Shown here piece after piece: positions 44,601 to 56,600 of a stretch of DNA of 64,000 nt; position 1 is the first letter of the stretch; the number at the start of each line of letters is the position of its first letter. Position numbers and translations under genes: made by a program. This DNA is from Nymphalis io (Eukaryota; Arthropoda; Insecta; Lepidoptera; Nymphalidae), in contig NC_065903.1 of the NCBI RefSeq assembly GCF_905147045.1, positions 5,022,001 to 5,086,000 of the forward strand, read 5' to 3'. The notes under the pieces are model-generated. The model saw only the letters and a program-made list of their open reading frames with translations, made no database searches and was not told the origin of the DNA.

Positions 44601-47600
44601 ATTAACAGCCTATTAGTCAGTTTATAACTAACAGTATTTGTTAAAAACGTTATATTTTTGAATTGTTAGCTTATAAAATATTACAAGTTATACGGATGTA
44701 CTTGTTTCCCTTCAGGAAACGTGAATACATTACGTTTTTACAATGAATTTATAATACAATACATCAATAATTGTTGCAAACTTGGAAGGCGCCTTTTTGT
44801 AGTTTTATATCATTTTTAATTAACGCGATTAAAAGTAAGAACATAAATTAACTTTTTATATTCATATAAACATATTTTTTATAACTAAAAACCACGTAAA
44901 ACTCAATTAGGATAAAAATAAATTCTTGCAAATGACATAGTATGTGTAACACATTATTATTTCACTATTCATTTCATGTTTTAATTTTATCTGGTAGCTT
45001 TTTATTTATTTATAAAAGGTTAATTATAATAGACGGACAGCCAAATGAGCCATTTGATGGTATGTGGTCACCATCGCCAAACACGCCATCAACCTAGGGA
45101 ATACTATCGGGAATGGTTTTCACTATACTTTATTTTCTATTATAAAACAAATTGCACAATTTTAAATGAATTGAATCATAAGAAAGCACATTTTTGATGT
45201 TTCTATATCAAATTACGGTAGACTTAATCTTCGAGAAATATTCAGAGAGAGACTTGCGCAATCAGACCGAGACAAACATTTGCATAACGATAACAATATC
45301 TGTCGAGCGCAGGTAAGTTGACCATTACGCCAGGCGGTCTTTAAAAATGACACATTATTGAACTATCTCTAAAAATCAAAACATTACTGTCACAGGACTC
45401 TGGTGTTGTGGTAAGCGAGGCGAGTCAGGGCTCCATAGAGGTGCTCGATAAGTCGACCACCAGCCAATGGAGCGTGTCGGAGGAGGGACCCGGCGAGGCG
45501 CGCGGCGACGAGGACAAGCAGCCCGACAGCATGACGCCCGACGAGGCTGAGATACTCTTGAGCTCCAGGTACGACTTCGTATACCCCAAACTCATGTTTC
45601 TTGAGATACTATACTTTTTCCTTTTCTTCTCTACACGTGCTTTTTTTTCCTGACCTGGCCTTTATTTTCATAATTTTTATTAAAACTATTTTGAATATCA
45701 TAACCTAGCTCTTCCTTTTTGAATGTTTAGAATAGTTTATTTTATGAAATGTGCTTAAGATTTGGTGGACTGTATGAGCATTCAGCAAAATACTGTGATG
45801 ATTTGCAACGTAGCATGTACATTTTGTCATATTGTTACATTTTAGATTAGTTAAGAATAAATCAAAATTAAATTATTGTAAAAAGTATTGCATGTAGTTT
45901 TAAATTCATAATTAAAACATTTTTTTTCATAACATTTATACGGATATTGGTTCAATAAACAAAATTATTAACTTTATCATTTTGAGCAATAACAGCAATT
46001 TTATAACACTTCCCTCATCAGGAAAGGGTTATGTATTTCCGTATCGGGTAAAAGAAATCACGAAGGAATCGACTTGAAATAAATGCGTTAAATTAACATT
46101 TACAAGGACAAGATTGAACTTGTAAATTAGTGTAGTGACTTTATTTACTATAATAATTAGATGACCCGGTGCCAATTTCGGTGGGCGGTAAACTTTTTTA
46201 CTTGTGATGAAATTACGATTGTGATTCGGTTAGTACTGAGTGCTATGATTTATTCCTTGACTGTCAAAAGTTGGGCGAACATTAATAAAATTCTTTTCAT
46301 TTTTCGGGTTAATATATAGCCTATGACACTCACAAATATTGTGGTTTTCCATTGGTAAAAGAATTTTCAAAATCGGTTCAGTTGATCCAGAGATTACCTT
46401 CTACAACCTCACAAACTTTACCTCTTTATAATATTAGTATCGATAATATCAAAGCTTTAGTTGTTTAATGTGTATGTAAAATATTTTTTTATTTTTGGCA
46501 CATCGACATTACTATATGATATTATGATTTTTTGTTGCACGCTTATTCTTTGTTTTCAAATCTCCACCTATTTGTAAGTATACTGTTTCTATGCTTATAG
46601 AATTAGTAAAATTGACTTCGAGCTTTTTATTAAATGTTTGATTTTTATCATTTGCATGCTGCCTGTGCGCACAACGCTTCATTCTTGACCACATTCGCAG
46701 TATTCTGGAGAAAAAACTTAGGTAAGCTTGCTATGTAATCTATGTCGTTTTTCCATCTTTTTCTGTTTATCTTTTGATTTTCATTACTTTATTTTAGAGA
46801 CTATATATTATATTTATAATTCGAAATTATATAATTCAAAAGGAAGACTGTAGTAATATAATTTTTTTAAAAGGATAATTAAGTTTTTATTACTAAATAA
46901 TAATTAAAAGCTTGCGTATTTCTCCGTTTTGCTATGCAAGCTAACCTAATTCGAAAGCTCCGTTGACGACATTGGAACAATTTATGAAGTAATATTGTAT
47001 CGTACCGTTCGTCTCGAGCAGGCAAGAAGCTCTGCTGTCAGACGAGCAGGCCCAGGAGATCGTGGCGATGTTGTCTCCGCACGCGTTGCCGCACGACAAC
47101 GGCGTGTCGCTCAACGACAGCTACCAGTCTGTGCTCTCCTACGAGAGGTAACGTTTCCTTTATAAGTTTGAGAAAAAGTTAGGTTAACTAACAATTAGCG
47201 GATAAATCAATGTGGAACCGTCGCTTTTCCGTATCAAAGTTTATCAAGATTCCTCAATAAAAAAATCTAAGTAAAAATATATATTTCATATTTTAAACTG
47301 TATTTTCTTTGTTCAATCACAGTATGCAGTCAGTGGACGAGAGCTACGAGTTTGTGTCTCTAGAGGCCGACACGGGAGCGGGCGGTGACGCGCGGGCGCT
47401 GGACCTTGAACCCGAGCGCGAGCCCGAGCCCGAACCGCAGCCCGAGCCTGAGAGCGAGCCCGAGCCCGCCACCGTGTTTGAGCACTACCCGCCACGCGCG
47501 CTGCGCGAGCTCGCTGAGGAGGACGGCATCCATTACTTCGAAGACGGACACTTTTATACAGAAGTATGCTTCCAACTAATTGGACTTAATATATTAATAG

Positions 47601-50600
47601 GTTTTGACAAGACTATTGATTAACAGGTTAAATCGATGATAATAAGTTACTTTAAAAAAAAAACCAACCATATTAGAACTTTCAATATAAGATAATAAAA
47701 ATACTTATAGATAAAAAATAATGCATATTATACTTTTAAAAAATAATTAATATTATTTCTATGTAGGTCGCCGGCCTTCCGCCAGTTGAAGATGAGCACG
47801 ACGCTTACTATCCACCGGTATTCGTTAAGAGAAACACCAAAGTTAAATTCAGGTAATTTTTTATTATTTGAAATTATCTATGCTCCTCGCGTAGTAGATT
47901 GCTATTAGTATGAACAGCTTATCGACTCTCATTGAAAATTCCGATGATATCCGTATAGATTTTTAAATTTGTTACATTTATTAATGCGTTTATTTGAAGT
48001 ATAAATAATTAATTGGTCTCTGGTTTCGCCCGCAGCACGGATCCTATGCGCGTGTTCTCGACGCACTCGGTGCGCGAGTACGACCGCCGCAACGAGGACG
48101 TTGACCCCGTGGCCGCGTCCGCCGAGTACGAGCTGGAGAAGCGCGTCGAGAAGATGCACGTGTTCCCAGTGGATCTCATCAAGGGCGCCGACGGACTCGG
48201 ACTCTCCATCATTGGTAAGTGTGATCTTTAAATAACATCGCGTGGCCAAGTTTTATTCGATTTATTTTCCGAACTAGCTGACCCGTGCCCACTTCGTTGG
48301 GCGGTAAACATTTTTACTTGTGATGAAATTACGATTGTAATTATGATGGTAAGTATTGAGTGCTATGATTTATTTCCTAACTGTCATTAGTCGCGTTGGC
48401 CGAACATTAATAAAATTGTCTCGCGTATTTGATATTTTAAATTATCTCTTAAACTATGCAACCAAAAAACATACTCTAAAAACCAATTTTATCTAAATAA
48501 AATTTCCTTGGTGTTAAAGCAATTTATTTCTAAATAGATTGACGTGTTGTATATGAAAAAAAAAAACGTCTAATAGAAATATCACCAAATAGATTACGAC
48601 ACGGTCGCGGATATCTATGTCGTATTATCTCTTTAGCCATTCGTCAAATTATATGCAGTAAACGGGAAAACTCTTCTGTTTTAAACACTTGAGACGATAA
48701 GTTTACTTATTTTGATAAGAATTCATAATTGTTGATAATATGACCTGACGATTTAAATTATTTTTTTAATATAAAAAACTACTTTTAATTACTTAAATAT
48801 AAAATTTAGACATATGCTGTCGCTGTCATTTTTTATAGGCATTATCAAGCTCTACAACTTTTCTCTACAACTCGATCATATATCTCTCATCGTAAAGGCA
48901 GCGTTCGTGAGAAACTTTTTCGTTCGACCGTTTTTTCTCCGACTTACTTTCCAAATCCGACTACCACGAAAGTCTTCCCATTTTATGGGTTAATAACTAG
49001 AATAGTTAGCCTATGAAATAGCCTATGACATTCACAAATAATGTGGCTTTCTATTGGTAAAATTATTTTCAAAATCGGTTCGATAGATCCAGAGATTGCC
49101 CCCCTACAACCTCAGCAACTTTAGCTCTTTATAATATTAGTATGGATAAGTATAACGTAGCAACGCCAAAAATAGAGATCGAATTAGAGATTTAGTGCTG
49201 AAGGTGACTTCTAAAGATCTCTTGGCCATTTGGCACTTACAACTAGTTAATGAAACAGTTCAGTGCGCAAGCTCGATTGAGAAAAAGAAAAGTTTTCTAG
49301 TCTATATTTTATATTCATTGGAATAGACTATACAACAATAATCTTGTTTAATTAGATTCTCGACTGATTACATACTGTGACCACAAAAATATAACAAATT
49401 TCATCAGGAGGTCTTTTTAAATCGTGTCTGTTCTGTAAAATATGCTTCAGTACTAGCCTCTCACGTTATATTCCAGGCCAATAATTTAAAAGTCAATGTA
49501 TTATGCCAAAATTGGGATTTAGTTAGTAAAGGGTACCGGTGACCAGCGACAAAGCATTGTCGAGCTTGCTTTTATGTTCGCTATTGTCTATAGTCAGTTG
49601 TAACCCATTTACCATAATGCCATATTTTTTCTTTCAGGTATGGGAGTGGGAGCAGATGCCGGCCTTGAAAAACTGGGGATCTTTGTGAAGACGATAACCG
49701 AGAGCGGGGCGGCCGCGCGCGACGGACGCATACAGGTCAACGACCAGATCATTGAGGTGGACGGGAAGAGTCTCGTGAGTATGAGTACCATGTGTCATTT
49801 ATATTTTTAATTCATTTTAGTAGAACCACCAACAAAATTACATTTATTTTTATGTTACACGTTGCAGAGCATTAGTTTACTAGGTTTACAAATAATTACA
49901 TTTACAAAATTTAGACTAGTGTACAGTACACTATATAATTTTATATAATATAATTATTAACAATCATGTTCTGAGATAATTTTGTTCACAACGCAGCTGT
50001 CAATCTTATATATGGGTATGGTAGTGTGTGCGCAGACGTGTAGCTTCGGTATACTATTTATTAAATAAACCGCTAATTTTACTTATAATTTTAGGTGGGC
50101 GTAACGCAAGCCTACGCGGCGTCTGTCCTGCGAAACACCTCCGGTCCCGTTAAGTTCCTCATCGGACGAGAGAAGGATCCCGAGAACAGCGAAGTGGCTC
50201 ATCTCATACGACAGTCGCTCGCCGCGGACAAGGAGAGAGAAGAGAGGTGATAATTATTTATTTGAGCCTTGTTTGAGTTATACAATGTATAAATGTAAAA
50301 AATTAAATAGCCGTTATTGCTCGGCTAACCCGTTCACTGAACGAAGCCACTCACTCACATGCCTACTATTGTAGTTGAATCCTTATGGCATTTTATACAA
50401 TCAACATCATATATTACAGTTACAAAAGTAATAAAAAAAAAACAAATTTAATTCGATCTTCACTTTTTACATGAGTATAATATTTTGATTCATATGCAAT
50501 AGCAGAAGCGGCCACTTGTCTCTGAAAAGTATTTATTTGTCTTAAAAATAAGCAACTCATAAACATACGTTGCTTACTTTTTCGGAGTAAAACTATAATC

Positions 50601-53600
50601 TATCATAATGTGTAAGTTTCGTATCAATCGAATTTGTAGTTTGCGTAAATTCTTAAAAGGGAGTTGCAAATAAACTAAACTTGTCTAGATCTGCTCGCGA
50701 GCGACAGCGACGTCAGCAGACGGAGGATGAGAGCAGCCCGCCCGCCGTCGACGCGCGACACCCCGACATCACCGAGCTGCGCGCGCTGCTCAACGAGGTT
50801 ACTGTTTTAGCGATATATCTTACTTGTTTACTTAGGACAAATAACAGGAGATGCAATAAATTATAAGAGGATAATACTTTAAATGGTAATTCGTTAAATG
50901 CTAATAATTGGTTATCACGTCATACTGTCCTTATGTCGATAAGTTGGATCAAGTAAATGGATTCGATTTGATTAGAACATAATATATTGAAATACACCCG
51001 TTTCAAGTTCTACTGCATTAATTCTCTCTATTATATATACTATATTCTCTTGAGCATAAACTCCATTAGGAAATCATGACTCTAAAGCCGTGAACGTATC
51101 AGTAATAATGAAACTATATGAAATCTTAGATAGTGGGCATGGAAGCGGGTGGCGGTAGCAGCACCGAGATAAGCGCGCGCGTACGCGATTGGTGCGCGAC
51201 GCGCGCGCCGCAGGACAGTCTGCGGCGCGCGATCGCCTCCGCCGCCGACACCGCGCAGCGAGCGCACCGCAAGTACGAAAAGGTGCGAGGCCGGAGCTCA
51301 GTCTCCGCCTACTTGTTCTATAGTTCATTCCAGTAGCGGGACAAATAATATAAACATTGACCATGGTTGACATGTCACCACAGTTTAACAAGTTTAATAA
51401 AATACAACTGCAAAAGCCGTTTAAGAACTTTTTACTTTTTTGATAGGAAAATCATTATTGGCGACGTAAAGGTCACAAACACCCTTGAACCTTTACAATT
51501 GCGTCGTGAGATAGCAGCACTGAGCGCTTTCTATCGACTGTATCACGGCGAGTGCTCTGAGGAATTATTCTCTCTAATTCCTGCTTCCCCCTTCCTTCTT
51601 AAGTCCACGCGAGCTGGTTCTCGATGTCACCGCCTAACTGTGACATCAATTCCATCGCGAACAAAGAAATTTGGCAACTCCTTTCTTTGTCGCACTTCCA
51701 AAAAATGGAACTCCTTACCAGCTCACGTGTTCCCCTCCTCTTACAACCCGGGTTCCTTCAAACGAGGCGTGAAGAGGCATCTTGCGGGCCGGCAAGGCGA
51801 AGGCGGCTAGTGCAGAACGTTTTTCCCGTCTGTACTGGCCGTCGTCGCGTTTGGACTCTACTACCACTTACCAACAGGTGGAGTAGAGTCATTTGCCCTC
51901 CCGGCGAATATATAAAAAAAAAAAAATCATAGTAAAAATATATTGTATTATAAACTATAGTACAAATCACATCAAATATATAAAAAAAATTATGTCCATA
52001 TTGGCATGAAACGCACACACCAAGGAACGCACGCGACCGCATTGTAGGTCGCATGTTCGCTGTCTTCCTATATCCAAATGTGTAATTTAAATATTTTGTA
52101 TAGTCTATTCCAATGGGAATAGAAAAGAAGGGAAATAAACAACTATGACTTTGAATTTACATGACATTTGAGTTTAACTGGTTAGGAGGAAATTACTGAA
52201 TGAGTGGATTAATGAACGAATGATAAAGTAAGGAATTATATATTTAATTGTTTTTATACGTCATTTTAATAGATATGTTATATGGATTGCAGGTAAAATA
52301 AAAAATAAAACAATTATTTAAAAAAAAAAAATCTAATTCCGTTTCTGAGATCTCAACGAAAAACACTTATTTTACCTTATAGCCAAAATGACTATCAACT
52401 TTAAATAAACAACGTTAAAATATATTATTTAGCATTAAAAAAAATTTTAAGTATATGTGAGTGCCCTAATTTTTTAATTAAAATAATAATGTTTAATTAG
52501 CTTAGTCCGTGTTGAAGGCAAAACAAGAGTCAGTAGGCAAAAGCAAAAAGTCGTAAATACTAAATCAGTTTCAATCACAGCCCGTTTAAACGAGCCAGGT
52601 CGTAATAGAAAACTTCTGATAATTCCGAATAATCACTTGTACACATTATACGAAAGATCAGAGACGAATGTATTATTTTCAAAACTATAATAGCTATGCA
52701 TAAAAGTAATCTATATTTTGAGTTTGTTATTAACTCTTTTTAATCTTACGTTACATGATAATAACATATTTACTGGTGTTTAGGTAACTTTTTATTTTTT
52801 TTTTACAAATATTGTATATTACGTATTATATACAAATTAATAAACAAATATCTTTTTTTAAAAAAATCTAAAATTTGTGACTAAACTAAAATAATATATT
52901 TTTTAATCATATACATTTATTCGTTCTCTATTCGTTTAGCGAATGTCCTTGTCGGTAAAAATGGCGTCGTGAATGTCGGCAAAACTAAACTTTTCTGAAT
53001 TTTGGAAGTAAAATGGAAGTGGAATTAAGTAATTAAGTGGAATATTTCTCTATTACAAATTATTAACCAAGAACTGTTTGTAGTGCATAATATAGCGGAG
53101 TTATTAGCAAATCAATTTGAATGTTTAAATATACGGTTTGTTTTTAGTTACTCCTATTGTTATGGGAATAGTCAATAGACACTTTAATTTGAAATGTGCT
53201 GCGGCACGATTCGATGCAGCGCGTATCACGTGAATCATTCTTAAAATATTTACTTAACAAAATTTTTATTTAAATTTATAACAAATTTTTTTAAAATGTT
53301 ATTAAAAAAAATCATAGGATAAGCCGTTTTTATAATTCCAGTTCCTAATTATCCTCGAACAAATTTTAATTATTTAAGGGTATCCGTGCATCATTAATTT
53401 TACGAAAGTTCTGAATCGGCCACAATTATATTGGAATGACCGTGACGTACGTGCTGGTCCACAGGCGCGGCGCGCTCTCCGCGAGTGGCGGCGCACGCGC
53501 GCCATGGTGCGCGCGCGCGAGGAGTGGTGGAGCGGCGCGCTGCGGGACGCGCACCGCGAGTACGCCGCCGCGCTGTCCGCGCTGCACGACCGCGTCGCGC

Positions 53601-56600
53601 GCCTCGAGGTGCTGCTGCTGGTGAGTACTGCCGCCACACGGCACAGCCCGCGCGTCACACCCCGGGGGCGTTGTCATGTCTGACCAATTATGTTATTGCA
53701 GGAGACTCAGAAGAAGGCGGGCCTGCCGGTTATGCTGCCTCATGAGCCCTCCGCTCGGCGTGAAACGCCGCCGCTGCCCCGCCGGCCGGATCCAGACCCA
53801 CTCCTAATTAATGGTAATTAAGCAATTAATTAATTGATAATAAATTAAATGATAATTAAGCATCCGCACCCTGAGTTTAGGAATCTATATGCTTGTGTGC
53901 GTGCATCTGCGTATGTATGAAAACTCCAATAGTATTGGAATGAAGCCTATTTAGATGAAAATCTTTTAAACGTCCGTAATTATGATACCTGAAAATAATA
54001 AAAAGGGCTCAATTCACACACATGAATTATACTTTGAAATCGTAAATTAGACCAAGTACATTACATTTCAGTATTTACATTACATTTATCGCATTTAAAC
54101 ATTCGCTTCCAGATCCTTGGAGTTCAGATAGCGACCTCTCTGATCTATCTCCAGTAGAAGACGAGTACGCAAAAGTCGATAAGTCAGATAAAAAGCAACG
54201 CGAAGCGCCTGACATCGGAGACGTTACGGCAATCACAGCGAGTGACGTCAAACCGCAAAACAACGTCACTACGAGCTCCGTAACTTCGTATGCGAATGTT
54301 ATCTCAACTACTTCATACGCCAACGTGATCGCTTCGTCCTACGTTAATGTGACGACGAGCAACATCCCGTCGACGGCGTCTGTCGCTCCACCGTCAAATT
54401 CTATAAGCCATATAACGGCTACGACGGTTACGCCCGCCCCAGTTATTGTAACGGATACTTTGTAAGTACTAAACGTTGAAAAAATGTTGAAGTTTAAATT
54501 AAATATTGTTGTAAAAAATTGCAGTTTTTTTAAACCCACGGATCGTTAAAAATTGACGTAAAGTTCGACTGCCGGTAGTGGAAATGAATATTTAGCTTTT
54601 TTTATGAATTATATAAAATGCCTACTATCCGAAATATTTTCATCAATGCTCCAAGTACATACATTGGATATTATTCGAAAGTTAATATGAGGTTACCGAC
54701 AGGAGCGGATCAAACGCAACGAGTGCGAGCGGCGGCACATGCGGCGGGCCGGGCGGCGAGGGCGGCACGTCCCGCGAGCTGGACGCGGCCGTCCCGCGCG
54801 GCGCGCTGCTCGACACGTCGGCGCACCGCGCGCGCACGGACCTGGCGCGCCACCGCCACCACGCGCCGCTGTCGCACTCCACGCACTCGCCGCACTCGCT
54901 CAGCAACGCCAGCTCCGTATGTATACATAATGATGCTTTGGTTGAGTACTATAATGTACAATTATTGGGTATTTTAATGAAACTCTTTTTTGCATTAGTT
55001 AGATATTAAAATTAATGTTTGTTTTTTACATGCCAATTTTCTGTAATGCCAATGCCTTTTTATTACGGTCTTTTTTATTACGAATTGTGATTGTGAAGCA
55101 TCGTCTTCATTTCTAACAGAAAAATATAAATATTTTCATCGAAATGCCCGATTGATTGTTTGTGTTTAATTTACTAAAGACTTACTTCTATATGAAGTTC
55201 AATATGCATGATCAGTATACCAGTTGACACTAAGCGTATATCTTTTAAAATTACATAATGAAAACGTTTATATTATTTTATAAAAAGAAGAAAAATCTTA
55301 AAGATAGTGTCACCTAATCACTTTTTTTCTTTGCTTCAAATCGCCGAAACGCCGGGCGCCATGGTGATTTAAAGGCAGACGTAACTTATCACGTAAACAA
55401 TAGAATATTATTATTTTAAAATGTAACAGTTTTAAGTATGTAGTTCCACAAGTTAACAGTCACCTTAGAAGCAGTAGCTTTATGCACAGTACTGTTCGTA
55501 AGATACATAATCATTTGTAAATATTGTATTTTATCAGTAAAATCGAGAGTATTAACTTTATTGCACTATACGTTTCTACACATTGATTAACAACATTTAT
55601 TTATTACAATAACAAAATTCGTTTAGTCCCATTTTCACACATATTAATTGAGCTATGACCAGTATTGCATGTTAATGACGTTTAACGTTTAAAACATAAC
55701 TCTGAAACATTGTAAACACAAAATATTGCTATTTCACCAAGTAATTGAGTATTAGGATCTTATATTTTGAATATTATAAATTTTATTGTTAAATATTATA
55801 AATTTTGTTGTTGTTGTGATTATTAAATTATTACGTACAAGCTAGAAAGACTTAAATGCGTTTATATAAAAGAAATATTATATTTCGTTTATAATAATGC
55901 GTTAGTCAAGGTCGCGTGGATATAAAACCTTTACAACACCTGTATACATATTACAAGTATTGTAACTTATTTGTAGTTAATAAAATAAACTGTACCATTT
56001 TTTCAGTACGACGGATTAGATGACTCATACAACGACTCTGCTGACGAATCGCTGAGTGAATCCACGTCGGGTGCGCCCACACACACCTCCCACCACACTG
56101 TTAGTAGCACCATGACATTCTATGCATATATTATTCATCATTCAAACTAGGGCTTACAATCCAATGGGGGCACAGAAAGGGATATTAAGAGGAGTGTTCG
56201 GATTATCCAAAGACAAAATATTTATCAATATATTTTCAATATTTGATTTTATCATAACAAACTTGGGCTTCATTAATAAATATTAATGTAACTGTTATAT
56301 CCTCTTAATGTCCCACTGCTGGGCTAAGGCCTCCTCTTCCTTTTTGAGGAGAAGGTGTCAGCTTATTCCACGATTCTGCTCCAATGCGGGTTGGTAGAAT
56401 ACACATGTCACATAATTTCAATGAAATTAGACACATGCAGGTTTCCTCACGATGTTTTCCTTTACCGTCAAGCAAGAGATGACTTATGATCACAAATTAA
56501 GCACATGAAAATTCAGTGGTGCTTGCCCGGGTTTGAATCCACGATCATCGGTTAAGATTCATGCGTTCTAACCGCTAGGCCATCTCGGCTTACATATTAA

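Noticed and set aside
53374..53745. Several overlapping long frames on both strands
   Set aside because: They are shadows of the GC-rich neurabin exons 53465-53620 and 53702-53813; only one frame joins the flanking exons in phase.
54618..54977. 119-codon Arg/Ala-rich plus frame
   Set aside because: It is the wrong frame of neurabin exon 54703-54916, whose correct phase reads LSGSNATSASGG and ends at a GTATGT donor.
56522..56592. Possible tRNA gene on the minus strand
   Set aside because: Box A and box B are present but the cloverleaf is degenerate, and the sequence continues into the SINE body within a target duplication.
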